64,000 nucleotides of DNA from CAWDMN01 sp963803155 (GCA_963803155.1 CAWDMN010000034.1:194987-258986); one strand, 5' to 3'. Positions 1 to 9,119 are shown, counted from the first letter of the stretch. Numbers and translations: made by a program. Notes: a model not told the origin generated them from the sequence alone.

Positions 1-2
1 TA

Positions 3-260
3 GCCCAGATTTACCATTTAGAGGGGACTGCCCTGGGGCGGAAAGTCTTTGCTCTGCGCTGCGGAATATGTCATCAACTAGGCGGTTTTAGGGATCCCTC
101 TGCCGCCTTTGCGGGGGCTGACTACGATTCGCTGAACGCCCTGCTCGATGCCGCGGAGTCTTTTAGCCCGCGAATGCCGGCCTTTACCGGAGACAGCGCC
201 GAACGAAAAGCCTTGGTTGATTTTTTGCTCCAAAAAATCCGGAATGGGGGTGACCGATGA
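3..260 (+). CDS. Cytochrome c domain protein, C-terminal part (partial)
   Basis: The open frame enters from the left edge of the window and ends with TGA at 258-260, so only the last 85 residues are visible. It contains one c-type haem motif, CGICH, about 22 residues in. A Met in RMPAFTGD about 30 residues before the end is a plausible distal haem ligand, and the spacing is typical of a class I monohaem domain. By family knowledge such domains are periplasmic electron carriers, with haem attached covalently to the two Cys. The next gene starts inside its stop (ATGA overlap at 257-260), so the two are very probably translated together and the cytochrome likely exchanges electrons with that membrane protein. 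The N-terminus, any signal peptide and any additional domain lie outside the window. Confidence 0.8.
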   Translation, partial: AQIYHLEGTALGRKVFALRCGICHQLGGFRDPSAAFAGADYDSLNALLDAAESFSPRMPAFTGDSAERKALVDFLLQKIRNGGDR

Positions 261-1279
261 ATTTGCCGGACTATCATTTTCTTTCCGCTCCACTCTGGAT
301 GATCACGGTTTTGCAGATTCTGGTGGTTACCCTTCATTTTGCGGCCATGAATCTGCTAGTGGGAGGGATTTTTTTTGTCGTCTTCAGCCGCTTGATGAAA
401 AAACAGGATCTGCCCGTGGTTGGACTCTTTGTCAAAATCGCTCCCGCAGCCATGGCGGGAACTGTAACCTTGGGCGTGGCGGCTCTGCTATTCCTGCAAG
501 TGGTTTTTCCCGGCCAATTTTATGCGGCGACCATCATCAGCGGCTGGTTCTGGCTTTTGGTCGTGGGGGCAGCCATAACGGGCTATTACCTGCTCTATGC
601 CGCCGCTTTTGGCTTCTCCGAAAATCCAGGGCGGAAGGTGCTTATGCTTGGCTTGGCATTGGCCTGTTTCTTCTACATTTCTTTTATTTATAGCGCCACT
701 TTTTCGCTGGCTGAAAAACCAGCGCTGTGCAAGGAGCTGTATCGTCAAGTCCAATCGGGTTGGATCTTGAATCCGGATTGGCCTCACTATTTGTTTCGTT
801 GGCTCCACATGCTGACCGGAGCCATGATGGTGGGGGGGTATTGGATGGGGTGGTTGGGAAGGAACGATCGCGACAGCTTTAAATCGGCCCAATGGTTTAC
901 TCTGGGCGGATTGATCCTTGCTTCTCTGTTTGGGATGATTTATTTGGTCATTCTGGGGCCTGTGATTCCAGCGCTGATGCGGACTCCGGCTTCCTGGGTG
1001 CTGGTTTTGTCGATGCTGCTGTCGCTTGGCGCACTGCATTTCTTCTTCAAGCGCAAATTCCTTGCCTCCGGCTTGATGCTTTTTGTGTCGATGGCAGGGA
1101 TGGTATTGATTCGCCATTACCTGCGCATGATCATGCTGCGTGGATATTATGACCCGGCGACCGTCCACGTTGCTCCGCAATGGTCCATTTTCCTGATTTT
1201 CCTGAGCAGTTTCCTGCTGGCCATTGGTTTGTTGGTTTATATGTTGAAGCTGTTCTTTGCGCCTCAGCGGACGGAATAG
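257..1279 (+). CDS. Polytopic membrane protein coupled to cytochrome c (possible quinol/cytochrome subunit)
   Basis: A 340-residue protein with about nine hydrophobic segments and short loops. Several His lie in or near membrane helices: His27 in the first, His177 and His184 around the fifth (HYLFRWLHMLTG), and others around residues 267 and 292. The pattern RWLHMLTGAMMVGGYW recalls haem-ligating helices of cytochrome bd subunit I-like or other b-type membrane cytochromes, but I cannot assign a named family. The start codon overlaps the stop of the upstream cytochrome c gene, arguing for a two-subunit membrane electron-transfer module in which this subunit touches the quinone pool and the cytochrome c works in the periplasm. 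That role is inference. It could equally be a non-haem partner. Confidence 0.6.
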   Translation: MNLPDYHFLSAPLWMITVLQILVVTLHFAAMNLLVGGIFFVVFSRLMKKQDLPVVGLFVKIAPAAMAGTVTLGVAALLFLQVVFPGQFYAATIISGWFWLLVVGAAITGYYLLYAAAFGFSENPGRKVLMLGLALACFFYISFIYSATFSLAEKPALCKELYRQVQSGWILNPDWPHYLFRWLHMLTGAMMVGGYWMGWLGRNDRDSFKSAQWFTLGGLILASLFGMIYLVILGPVIPALMRTPASWVLVLSMLLSLGALHFFFKRKFLASGLMLFVSMAGMVLIRHYLRMIMLRGYYDPATVHVAPQWSIFLIFLSSFLLAIGLLVYMLKLFFAPQRTE

Positions 1280-1335
1280 TCCTGGTTGTTTGGACCCCTT
1301 GTCATCACTCGAGAAAAGTTTGAATCTTTTGTCTT

Positions 1336-1971
1336 ATGCGCGAATCTAATCAGGTAGCTGTCGCCAACGAACTGGTGAAGAAAGCTCAAGCCGGAGACAT
1401 AGACGCTTTCGAATCCTTGGTGACCCTGTATGAGCGCAGAGTTTATAACATTGCCTACCGGCTGGTGGAAAATCAGGGCGAGGCTGAAGATGTTTTGCAG
1501 GAGACATTCCTGAAGGCATTTGAAAACCTTGCCCAATTCCGGGGAGAGTCCAGTTTTTACACCTGGATTGTGCAAATTGCCGTGAATACGGCACTGCAAA
1601 AGTTGAAAAAGCTGCAGAGAATTCCTACTGTTTCTTTGGACGAAAACTCGGAGGAGGAAGAGGATTACAGGCCCAAGGAAATTGCCATTTGGGAGGAGAC
1701 CCCTGAAAGTCTTTACTCTAAGCGGCAAATTCAAGAAATTTTGGACCAGGCCATTGCCTCTTTGCCGTTGATTTATCGAAGTGTCTTTCTGCTTGCGGAT
1801 GTGGAGGAGTTGCCCATGGTCCGTGTTGCGGAAATGGTGGGTACTTCATTGCCAGCCGCCAAATCGCGTCTCATCCGGGCCAGGCTGGAATTGCGCGATC
1901 GTTTGAGCCGCTACTTCAAGAAAAAGGGTGCTCCGGTCTTTACGGTGGAGCACGAACATGGAAAGAAGTGA
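1336..1971 (+). CDS. RNA polymerase ECF-type sigma factor (RpoE-like)
   Basis: A 211-residue sigma-70 family protein of the extracytoplasmic-function group, directing RNA polymerase to a stress or envelope regulon. Region 2 spans roughly residues 10-80 and includes YRLVENQGEAEDVLQETF, the core-binding and -10 recognition helices. Region 4 spans about 135-195, with LPLIYRSVFLLADVEEL and the helix-turn-helix VAEMVGTSLPAAKSRL. A charged linker (ENSEEEEDYRPKE) joins the two. A short zinc anti-sigma gene follows about 115 bp downstream, the usual arrangement. The stop codon lies inside a 7-bp-periodic array that fills the gap to that gene. The upstream gap of 56 bp could carry an autoregulated promoter, but I cannot point to one. 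Confidence 0.9.
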   Translation: MRESNQVAVANELVKKAQAGDIDAFESLVTLYERRVYNIAYRLVENQGEAEDVLQETFLKAFENLAQFRGESSFYTWIVQIAVNTALQKLKKLQRIPTVSLDENSEEEEDYRPKEIAIWEETPESLYSKRQIQEILDQAIASLPLIYRSVFLLADVEELPMVRVAEMVGTSLPAAKSRLIRARLELRDRLSRYFKKKGAPVFTVEHEHGKK

Positions 1972-2003
1972 CGAGTGATGAGTGACAGGTAACTAGTGAT
2001 TAG
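1968..2003. repeat. Degenerate heptanucleotide array, GTGACGA type
   Basis: Five consecutive 7-bp units can be read: GTGACGA, GTGATGA, GTGACAG, GTAACTA, GTGATTA. The first unit overlaps the TGA stop of the sigma-factor gene. It is one of several arrays in this window with the same 7-bp period but a different consensus. Confidence 0.7.
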
Positions 2004-2085
2004 GGTTGGATATGCTCGCCACATCCAATTGACGACTTGCAGTGTGTCGCTTGCCATTCTTTACTTATCACTTTCCACAAAGCAT

Positions 2086-2322
2086 ATGGATTGCAAACGC
2101 CTGCTTGAACAAATGAATTTGCACATCGATGGTGAACTCGATCCGGAATTGTGCCGTCAGTTGGAGACGCACTTGAAAGGATGTGAACGCTGCCGGATTG
2201 TCTTGGATACTACTCGAAAGACCATTGATCTGTTTTGTGACAATGATCCGGTGGAATTGCCAAGGGAAGTCAGTTCCCGCCTGCATCAGGCCCTGCGCGA
2301 CCGCTGGAAGAGACCTCTGTAA
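2086..2322 (+). CDS. Zinc-binding anti-sigma factor (zf-HC2/ZAS type)
   Basis: A 78-residue cytosolic protein starting MDCKRLLEQMNLHIDGELD. It carries the ZAS signature H-x3-C-x2-C at His29, Cys33 and Cys36 (THLKGCERC), preceded by Cys3 and Cys23, consistent with a zinc-holding anti-sigma domain that binds the sigma factor encoded just upstream. There is no transmembrane helix after the zinc domain, so it is a soluble sensor like RsrA or ChrR-N rather than a membrane-anchored RseA type. The open frame extends further upstream to 1996, but that stretch runs through the repeat array, and the homologous region starts at the ATG at 2086. Redox or metal sensing by the Cys residues is inferred from the family. 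Confidence 0.75.
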   Translation: MDCKRLLEQMNLHIDGELDPELCRQLETHLKGCERCRIVLDTTRKTIDLFCDNDPVELPREVSSRLHQALRDRWKRPL

Positions 2323-2898
2323 ATCCTTTCCCTTGATTCCCTAACATTGTTGGCATCTCAAAGAACTTTGACAACTCCTGGATCACATGCTGGAGCACGA
2401 CAGTGGACGGGTTCTGATTCGGGAGGGCGTAATTCAAAGTGCACCAGGGTAGAGAGCGTGCGGGAGATGGAATGCACGGGAGGCTCGCCCTCCCGGCTTT
2501 TGCCAGTTCAACCGATCAGCGCGACTGGTCCACCCCGTCGCATATCGAATTGCACCCGATCCGAGACGTGGAAAGTGACAACGGGCGATGGTTGCGGTTT
2601 TACGGGCTTTGCGTTGCCCCTGCAGGACCGTCGCGTTCACTCGCCATCGCTTCGAGTTAATCTCAACGAATCATTTATCGGAACGGGGTTAAGTGGCCGC
2701 AAAAATTCATTTCTGTTCTTTCCGGCTGGGGGTATAATTCAACCTGATTCGTCACAATAATTGCAATCTATTTTCTTCCGGCATAATCCCAGGCGCTAAC
2801 ACATTGCGAAATTTTGGGGCAGGCTGCAGAGGCGGCTCCAGCTGTGAGTCCAGATCATGGAGTCATAGGTTTTATTAGGGTCATGTGCAAGGGGGGAA
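2323..2898. other. Intergenic region with a diverged repeat
   Basis: No convincing gene is present. An open frame of 137 codons at 2347-2760 has no recognisable domain and a composition unlike its neighbours. The stretch around 2430-2500, including GATGGAATGCACGGGAGG and a GGGAGG/CCTCCC hairpin, resembles the reverse complement of 55478-55550. It is probably a degraded interspersed repeat. A strong purine-rich Shine-Dalgarno (AAGGGGGG) ends the region just before the kinase start. Confidence 0.5.
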
Positions 2899-4980
2899 AT
2901 GCAAACGCAGTTGCCATTTGAAGTCATCCTGAGACTTTATGGATATTCAGCAGGCGCGCTGATCCAGTTCATCATGCTTGCACTGCTCAGACATTACTAC
3001 CGGATTGGAGTGTTAGAACGCCGCCTGTTCCTCTTTTTTGGAACCATTTTTGTCTGGTTCTTTTCCAATTTTATGGCTCTCTCTCTGAGAGCCAACTTTG
3101 TTCTGAATCCAAAATGGTGGTACCTGAACGTCCTCTATCAGTTTTTCGAGTCCCTCAGCTTTTTGTCCATCGCACTTCTCCCCTCCCTGCTTCTGGCTTG
3201 TCATTTGCATTTGCAGGAGCGTTTGTTGTCAAAGCCTCCGATTAAGCTCGGGCGGAGCTGGGAGGCGGCATTATTTTTGCCGCTTCTGGGGGCTCCCTTG
3301 CCATACCTGGATTTGCTGGAGCTTTTCAAGGATGAATCGAATCCGGCCCGTGGATTTTCTTTTTATCCGGCCGCGGCACATCAAACTGAGTCTCAATTGT
3401 TCGGGACCTCCCTTTTTGCCTGTTCCTCTTATGTCCAGTATTTTGCCGCCTGGTCTATTTTAGTCTTGTCAGCTTGCGTGCTGATTGAGTGGAGAATCTC
3501 GAAGGAATTGACGCAGCCCTCTCCCCGAAAGATGTTTTTCGGGCTAATGTCGGTGTTTGCCTCTCTTGCCACAGCGCTGGCGGTGATTTACTTTTTGAGT
3601 CCATCCTACAACAATCTCTTGCTGGAGCGGCGTTGGCTGGAGGCTTGTTTGCGGCTATGGCCTATTCTGCCCGGAGGAATCACGGGCTATTACATCTTGC
3701 GCTACAATTTCCTGGGTTTTGCCATTCAACGCAGGCTTATATACTTGGTGGCTTTTTTTGTTGGGTTGCTTGTCTACCAACTCTTAAAGGATCATCTGGC
3801 CTATCGCTATTACATTTATCCATTCACTTTGGATTTTACCGCAATATTTCTGGTGCTGATTTTTTTTCGCCCAGTCAAGAAGGTTCTCGATCGACTTTCC
3901 AACTCGCTGTTTTCCGAGGAAATTGGCCGGATACAAAAGATTACCTCCCGGTTGGACGAAGCTTCTCGCGCCACCACGGAAATGGGGCAACTCCTCCATT
4001 TCATGGAAAATTTGTTGGAACGGGAGTTGGACATTTCGCAAATTTCCATCCATTTATTCGAGTCTCAGGCAGGACTCGCATCCAAGCTGGATTCCAGCCA
4101 AAGAGAAGGAAAGCATCAGCTAGGGCTCTACAAAGGAGAAGCGTTGATCGGGGAAATCCTAATGAAAAGTGACGCCAACCCTTCCGGAGCCCACAGACTA
4201 GAAGCCTTGCGGGCTCTCTCTTCTCCCATTGTCGCGGCAGTTGAAACTTGCAGATTGGCTGAAGAAAAAATCCGATTGGAAAAAGAGTTGGCTAAACAGG
4301 AGAAATTCGCGGCCCTGGGACAAATGGCAGCCACGGTGGCCCACAACATTAAGAATCCTTTAAGCTCCATCAAGACGCTCGTCCAATTATTGCAAGAGGA
4401 CCCCGCGGTGGCCGGTCAGTACCATCGGGACCTGAATATGATGAACAGTGAAATTGACCGCCTTTCAGGGAGTGTTTCTCAGTTGCTGAGGTTCTCCAAG
4501 ACGCCGGTCGTTGATCTGGTTCCATTGGACATCAGTGAGATCCTTGGTAGGATCGGAGATTTTTTTTCCCCTGAAGCTCAAAAACGGAGAATACGGCTGG
4601 AGCCGGACATTCTGGTCAAAGGTTTGATAGTGCGGGGCAACCGGGATATATTGCAGGAAATCCTCCAAAACCTGATGGTGAATGCCCTGGAGGCCATTTC
4701 AGGGGAGGGTGTAATCAAACTGAAGGCGGCGAGGCAGAAATCCGCCGGCCGGGATTGGGCGACCGTTTCGGTGGAGGATGATGGGAACGGCATTCCCGTG
4801 GAGCTTCAGTCAAATCTCTTTAAGCCTTTTTTTACCACCAAGCCGAAAGGGTCCGGTTTGGGATTAGCCATTGTCCAGCGCCGTGTCCTTGAGCTAGGCG
4901 GACGAATTGAATGCATCAGTCCGGCTTTTGATGGCCATGGGGCGCGGTTTGAAGTTTCTTTCCCTTCAATTCAGGGATAG
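2899..4980 (+). CDS. Membrane sensor histidine kinase with GAF-like region (PrsK/NtrB-like layout)
   Basis: A 693-residue two-component kinase. Residues 1 to about 290 form around eight transmembrane helices, followed by a GAF-like region (about 340-450) ending in a short coiled coil. The HisKA dimerisation box follows, with the phosphoacceptor His482 in TVAHNIKNPLSSIKT. The ATP-binding domain (about 570-690) shows the N box LQNLMVNALEAI, G1 EDDGNGIP, F box KPFFTTKPKGSGLGL and G2. It should autophosphorylate and pass phosphate to the NtrC-type regulator encoded about 340 bp downstream. The domain order resembles PrsK of exosortase systems and other NtrB-like kinases that control sigma-54 promoters. 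No exosortase gene is visible here, so that link is only a resemblance. The start has an excellent Shine-Dalgarno. Confidence 0.88.
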   Translation: MQTQLPFEVILRLYGYSAGALIQFIMLALLRHYYRIGVLERRLFLFFGTIFVWFFSNFMALSLRANFVLNPKWWYLNVLYQFFESLSFLSIALLPSLLLACHLHLQERLLSKPPIKLGRSWEAALFLPLLGAPLPYLDLLELFKDESNPARGFSFYPAAAHQTESQLFGTSLFACSSYVQYFAAWSILVLSACVLIEWRISKELTQPSPRKMFFGLMSVFASLATALAVIYFLSPSYNNLLLERRWLEACLRLWPILPGGITGYYILRYNFLGFAIQRRLIYLVAFFVGLLVYQLLKDHLAYRYYIYPFTLDFTAIFLVLIFFRPVKKVLDRLSNSLFSEEIGRIQKITSRLDEASRATTEMGQLLHFMENLLERELDISQISIHLFESQAGLASKLDSSQREGKHQLGLYKGEALIGEILMKSDANPSGAHRLEALRALSSPIVAAVETCRLAEEKIRLEKELAKQEKFAALGQMAATVAHNIKNPLSSIKTLVQLLQEDPAVAGQYHRDLNMMNSEIDRLSGSVSQLLRFSKTPVVDLVPLDISEILGRIGDFFSPEAQKRRIRLEPDILVKGLIVRGNRDILQEILQNLMVNALEAISGEGVIKLKAARQKSAGRDWATVSVEDDGNGIPVELQSNLFKPFFTTKPKGSGLGLAIVQRRVLELGGRIECISPAFDGHGARFEVSFPSIQG

Positions 4981-5130
4981 CGGAAAGCAGGTCGGGGAAG
5001 AAATGATCGACTGCGGAATCCGGAGAAGTAAAATGCCGCGGAGAAATAAGTCAGGCGAGACGCGTGAAATGGCCCATCCTCCTTTTGTCAGCCCTTCCAT
5101 GGGAACGCAGAGTTCGGCAAGCGTCCCAGC

Positions 5131-5289
5131 ATGCGCTATTCGAGAATCGTGAAAAGGGAAACTGTTGCTCTTTTGCTTCCCGCCATTGTGAATGTGGTTT
5201 TTAAAATTCTAATGGGACTGCTAATTTGTCGTGCGTTGGGGCTGGGCCGAAGAACCTCAAATCTCCGTCCTCAACACAACTTTGTATAA
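5131..5289 (+). CDS. Possible small membrane peptide or gene remnant
   Basis: A 52-codon frame lying between the kinase and its regulator. It encodes one hydrophobic segment (LLLPAIVNVVFKILMGLLI) flanked by Arg-rich ends. The pattern recalls the last transmembrane helix of MgtC/DUF4010-type membrane proteins, so it may be a remnant, but the match is weak. There is no clear Shine-Dalgarno before the ATG. The rest of the 4981-5320 gap holds nothing I recognise. Confidence 0.2.
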   Translation: MRYSRIVKRETVALLLPAIVNVVFKILMGLLICRALGLGRRTSNLRPQHNFV

Positions 5290-5320
5290 TCAATTGTAGG
5301 AGATTCCGATTATCAACCCC

Positions 5321-6703
5321 ATGAGAAAAATTTTAATTGTGGACGATGAAGAAGCGGCGCGTTATGGCATCCGGCGGGCTTTGGAACAAAAAGAGATTGA
5401 AATATTCGAAGCGGAAAATGCCGGCGTGGCTCGGGAGATTATTGATGTTGAGCACCCCGGGCTGATGTTGGCGGATATCAACATGCCTGGAGAAGACGGG
5501 ATCTCCCTTTTGCGCACTCTCCAGGGAAATCCGCAAGCGCCGAGAGTCATCATGATCACAGCTTACTCGACCGCCAAGATTGCGGTGGAGGCGATGAAAG
5601 CGGGGGCCTACGATTACATCACCAAGCCCTTTGACCTTGATGAACTGCGCCTGGTGGTCCAACGCGCTTTGAGCATGATTACGCTGGAGACCGAGAACCG
5701 GGAGCTCAAGAAACAAGTGCTGGGCGATGGCCAATTTGGAAAGATGATTGGCCGCAGCCAAGTGATGCGGCGGCTCTTCGACACCGCGGTTCAGGTGGCC
5801 GGCAATGATGTGACGGTGCTGATCACGGGGGAGAGCGGGACCGGCAAGGAAATGCTGGCGCAGGAGATTCATGCCCGCAGTTTGCGCGCCGCCGGACCGT
5901 TTGTGGCCGTCAATTGCGCGGCTCTCCCCGACACCTTGATTGAAAGCGAACTCTTCGGACACGAAAAAGGCGCTTTTACCGGTGCGGCATTGCAGCACAA
6001 GGGGAAGTTTGAACAGGCCCATCGGGGCACCCTTTTCCTGGATGAGGTCGGCGACATGAATCCTTTGACGCAAGCGAAAGTGTTGCGCGCTTTGGAGGAA
6101 AGGAAAATAGAGCGGTTGGGTGGCGCCGCACCCGTTCCGATCGATGTGCGCATCCTGAGCGCCACTCACAAAAATCTTGAGCTGGAGGCTCAGACTGAAA
6201 AATTCCGTCAAGATCTGTTGTATCGTTTGAAAGTGGTTTCCCTGGAACTTCCCCCGCTCCGGGAGCGGCGGGAGGACATCCCGCTGCTCGCGGAATCTTT
6301 TTGCCGGGTTTTTGCAGCCCGCCATCGAAAAGGAGATTTGGCCTTTGCTTCCGAATCGATGGACCGCCTCTGCAACTATACCTGGCCGGGAAATCTTCGC
6401 GAATTGCGCAATGTGGTGGAACGTTGCGTGGTCCTTCGCCAGGCCAGCACCATCCAAGTGTCGGATCTGCCCGCTGAATTGCGAGAACCGCCTGGATTCG
6501 CTGCTGGAGGAGGAAAATCTTCGGGCTCTCTCCCTCAATGGTTCTCACTTCCTTTCAAAGATGCCAGACGCCAATTTGAGATCGATTATCTGCGGGCCAA
6601 ACTCCGGGAGAACCAGAATAATATCAGCCGCAGCGCTGCTCAGATTGGTTTGCATCGGCAGAGCTTGCAGCAAAAGCTGAAGGAGCTGGGTATTGAGCGT
6701 TGA
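5321..6703 (+). CDS. Sigma-54-dependent response regulator, NtrC family
   Basis: A 460-residue transcription activator in three parts. The receiver domain (1-115) has the acidic pocket Asp8/Asp9, phosphoacceptor Asp52 (LADINMPG) and the conserved Lys in YITKPFD. The AAA+ domain (about 140-375) has Walker A GESGTGKE near 170, the sigma-54 contact loop GAFTGA at 217-222, Walker B TLFLDEVGDM and the arginine finger region PLRERREDIPLLAE. A Fis-type helix-turn-helix ends the protein (NISRSAAQIGLHRQSLQQKL). Once phosphorylated by the upstream kinase it should remodel sigma-54 polymerase at -24/-12 promoters. Target genes cannot be named from this window. I did not find a convincing -24/-12 site nearby. 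Confidence 0.93.
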   Translation: MRKILIVDDEEAARYGIRRALEQKEIEIFEAENAGVAREIIDVEHPGLMLADINMPGEDGISLLRTLQGNPQAPRVIMITAYSTAKIAVEAMKAGAYDYITKPFDLDELRLVVQRALSMITLETENRELKKQVLGDGQFGKMIGRSQVMRRLFDTAVQVAGNDVTVLITGESGTGKEMLAQEIHARSLRAAGPFVAVNCAALPDTLIESELFGHEKGAFTGAALQHKGKFEQAHRGTLFLDEVGDMNPLTQAKVLRALEERKIERLGGAAPVPIDVRILSATHKNLELEAQTEKFRQDLLYRLKVVSLELPPLRERREDIPLLAESFCRVFAARHRKGDLAFASESMDRLCNYTWPGNLRELRNVVERCVVLRQASTIQVSDLPAELREPPGFAAGGGKSSGSLPQWFSLPFKDARRQFEIDYLRAKLRENQNNISRSAAQIGLHRQSLQQKLKELGIER

Positions 6704-6705
6704 GC

Positions 6706-6751
6706 CCGCAAAAAATAAACAGGTGTGGTGAAGAAATCTGTTTGTTTGCGG
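6706..6751. terminator. Stem-loop after the regulator gene
   Basis: CCGCAAAAAATAAACAG (6706-6722) can pair imperfectly with CTGTTTGTTTGCGG (6738-6751) immediately after the regulator stop. There is no T tract, so it may be a weak terminator or an mRNA-end hairpin. Confidence 0.4.
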
Positions 6752-6809
6752 AATATATAGAATTTGCAGAGTCGTTTCATCGTTGCCCTTATCGACAAGG
6801 AATCCCGCT

Positions 6810-7967
6810 ATGCGCTGGCGATTTTTTTTCTTTCTTCTTCTTCTCCTGTTCGAATTAGATGGATACTCCTCCGGTCTTTCAGCCCAGGCCAAATTTGAGA
6901 TTACACCGGAAGTGGACGGGCTAATCCGAAAGGGAATGGCGGATATGTATAGTTACAACCTCCAGCCTGCTGGCGAGAAATTCGATCGGCTCATCCGCCT
7001 TTTTCCCGATCACCCCGCCGGGTACATGTATCGGGCCCAAATCGAGTGGTGGAAGGCGCTCCGGGATTTTACCAACAAAAGCTTTGCTTCCAGCTTCGAC
7101 ACTTATATCAATGCCGCCATTCAAAAAGGCGAAGCCTTGGTTGAAAAAGATCCGAGAGATTTTTATGCCCACCTTTTCCTTGCCAGCGCCTATGGGTGCC
7201 GGACCCGTTTTGCCGTCACCGTTAGCGGCCAGACGCTGACTGCCATTAGGGCTGGAAAGGCGGGGAATAAATATGTTCGTACCGCCAGGGAATTGCGGCC
7301 GGATTATGTCGATTGTCTGTTGGGTACTGGCGCCTGGGATTATTTTACCGGCGACCTCCCCGCGATTATCAAGCCACTGGTCTTTTTGTTGGGTATCCGG
7401 GGGGATAAGACGCGTGGAAAGGAGGCATTGGTGACGGTCGCGCAAAAAGGAGAATATGCCCAAATAGAAGCCCGGATTGTCCTTTTAGGGGTGGCGATAA
7501 ATGAGAAGCGGTTCCAGGAATGGCTTGGTCAATTAGAAGAACTGATTTTGGAATATCCCTCCAATCCGGTCTTTTATAATTGGATGGGCAGCTATTTTTC
7601 TAAGGAGAAGAAGTGGGATGAAGGGATTCATCAATTTTTGGAACTCCAGAAGAAATTATCTGTCGGCGTGGGGAACAAGGGCAAACCGAGTGAAGGCGCT
7701 TTTATCCATTTCAATTTGGGGAATTTGGAACTAGGGAGGAAGAACCTTGATCCGGCTATTGTCAATTTTTCCCAGGCCATTTCATTGAGTCCGAATGATT
7801 ATTTGTTGGCCGCTCCAGCGACTCTTTTGAGAGGGAGTTGTTATGAGTTGAAACACGAAAGAGACCGGGCCATTGCCGATTATCGCGCTGTGCTGAAGCT
7901 GCCACCAGTGGACAAAAGCCACCGAGAGGCTGAACGTGGGTTGAGAACATTCAATATCAAGGAGTAA
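6810..7967 (+). CDS. Secreted/periplasmic tetratricopeptide-repeat protein
   Basis: A 385-residue protein. I place the start at ATG 6810 because an AAGGA Shine-Dalgarno precedes it and the product then begins with a clean signal peptide (MRWRFFFFLLLLLFELDG, then a likely cleavage near SAQA). The mature part is helical with TPR-like units, for example MYSYNLQPAGEKFDRLIRLF near the front and AIVNFSQAISLSPNDY near the end. Such repeats usually scaffold protein complexes. The specific partner is unknown. It follows the two-component pair in the same direction after a gap of about 105 bp and may belong to its regulon, which is inference. Confidence 0.75.
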   Translation: MRWRFFFFLLLLLFELDGYSSGLSAQAKFEITPEVDGLIRKGMADMYSYNLQPAGEKFDRLIRLFPDHPAGYMYRAQIEWWKALRDFTNKSFASSFDTYINAAIQKGEALVEKDPRDFYAHLFLASAYGCRTRFAVTVSGQTLTAIRAGKAGNKYVRTARELRPDYVDCLLGTGAWDYFTGDLPAIIKPLVFLLGIRGDKTRGKEALVTVAQKGEYAQIEARIVLLGVAINEKRFQEWLGQLEELILEYPSNPVFYNWMGSYFSKEKKWDEGIHQFLELQKKLSVGVGNKGKPSEGAFIHFNLGNLELGRKNLDPAIVNFSQAISLSPNDYLLAAPATLLRGSCYELKHERDRAIADYRAVLKLPPVDKSHREAERGLRTFNIKE

Positions 7968-7997
7968 TTTTGGAGGAGCAGTCCCCCCGCCCAGGAG

Positions 7998-8046
7998 GGA
8001 TGAAGGATGAGGGATGAAGGATGAAAGATGAAGGATGAGAGATGAT
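7998..8046. repeat. Heptanucleotide array, GGATGAA type
   Basis: Seven contiguous 7-bp units: GGATGAA, GGATGAG, GGATGAA, GGATGAA, AGATGAA, GGATGAG, AGATGAT. The same motif recurs as three units at 54392-54412. Confidence 0.85.
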
Positions 8047-8463
8047 GGGGTTTTTCTACTGGTATTGATTCCTCCAATAAATGAGTCTTTTACATTTATT
8101 CATGCCCAATTGATCCCTGCTGTCCCGTTATTGCAGTTGATGCCAGAAATTATTGCAGATCATTCCGGTTTATCCATTTCCAAATCCTCCATCAAGAAAA
8201 GCAGCTCGCCTAAAGGGCTGTTTTAGCGTCAGGATATTCTTCTCGAATAGCCCGCCAATATTGACGTTTAGAAAAAAATCCACCAGTTTTTCCGTGTTTT
8301 TCCCATCAAAAAATATTTTAGGTCGTTGGCTGGAAGATCTGGCCATCCAGTTGCTTTTCCAATGACAGAGCGCATTGAGAAGCCGCAGCAGGAAATAAAT
8401 GGAATGTTTCCTCAGGGCATGAAGTTCCTTTGGATAATCTACGCCGCACAGATGGAGGATTTT
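8047..8463. other. Intergenic region, no gene recognised
   Basis: Short open frames are present but none has a ribosome-binding site together with a recognisable product. The only functional element I can point to is the GGAGG at 8454-8458, which serves the next gene. Confidence 0.4.
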
Positions 8464-8952
8464 ATGAAAAGGACGTTGGCAATGGTTAGTTTGATGGTTC
8501 TTTTAAGCACGTTTTCTTATTCGCAATCTGAAAGAATTTCCCAAGGGACTGGTTACGTCCATTTCGCCCCGGGAATGCGCAGTTGTGACAGGATGGGCGG
8601 TATGAGCATTGGGGGAGGCGGCAATTTCCGCTCCTCCATGGGCTTGGGAGGAGGGGTTGACCTCAGCTATTTGGCGCCTTGGAGGGCCAAGGGCGATGGA
8701 ATCGGAGCTTTATCTCCATATTTTTATTATAGCTATTTGAAAAAGGGGAGCAAAGTTGAGCCATTTTTGTCGGGAGGTTATACGCTCTTCTTCCGAGCCG
8801 GGACAGCCAATGGCATCAACTTTGGTGGAGGCGCCCATTACTGGTTTTCGAAGAAGGTGGGCCTAAAACTGGAGTTCAGGGATGATATGTTCCTTTACAC
8901 CTCTCCACATTGTCACTATGTCAGCTTCCGCATTGGCGCGGCGTTTCGATGA
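8464..8952 (+). CDS. Small outer-membrane beta-barrel protein
   Basis: A 162-residue protein. The start at 8464 is chosen for the GGAGG five bases upstream and the signal peptide MKRTLAMVSLMVLLSTFSYS. The mature chain alternates hydrophobic and polar residues, is rich in Gly and aromatics, and breaks into short strands (LSPYFYYSYLKKGSKVEPF, GGYTLFFRAG, GGGAHYWFSKKVGLKLEFRD, YVSFRIGAAFR). This is the pattern of an eight-stranded OmpW/OmpA-like barrel inserted in the outer membrane. No ligand or specific function can be read from it. A second barrel gene follows 167 bp downstream. Confidence 0.75.
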   Translation: MKRTLAMVSLMVLLSTFSYSQSERISQGTGYVHFAPGMRSCDRMGGMSIGGGGNFRSSMGLGGGVDLSYLAPWRAKGDGIGALSPYFYYSYLKKGSKVEPFLSGGYTLFFRAGTANGINFGGGAHYWFSKKVGLKLEFRDDMFLYTSPHCHYVSFRIGAAFR

Positions 8953-9119
8953 AAATAGGCTAATGAGGGCGAGCGCGTGACCGTCGTCACCCAGCGAGCC
9001 CGAAAGCGAGGCATCCAGAAGCGGGTGGTCGGGAAACCTCAACCCTCCAATCCTAGCCAATTCGGACAATTGCCCTGTCGTAGGGCACCATACCACGGGG
9101 ATTTTTATGAGAGGTATTT

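Noticed and set aside
488..1180. 230-codon minus-strand frame, His/Gln-rich
   Set aside because: Antisense of the membrane protein gene; its composition is the mirror of hydrophobic codons.
2347..2760. 137-codon frame downstream of the anti-sigma gene
   Set aside because: It overlaps a repeat also present near 55.5 kb and lacks any protein-like motif.
5333..6538. 401-codon minus-strand open frame
   Set aside because: It lies wholly opposite the NtrC-type regulator, has no domain and reads like the shadow of a high-GC coding strand.
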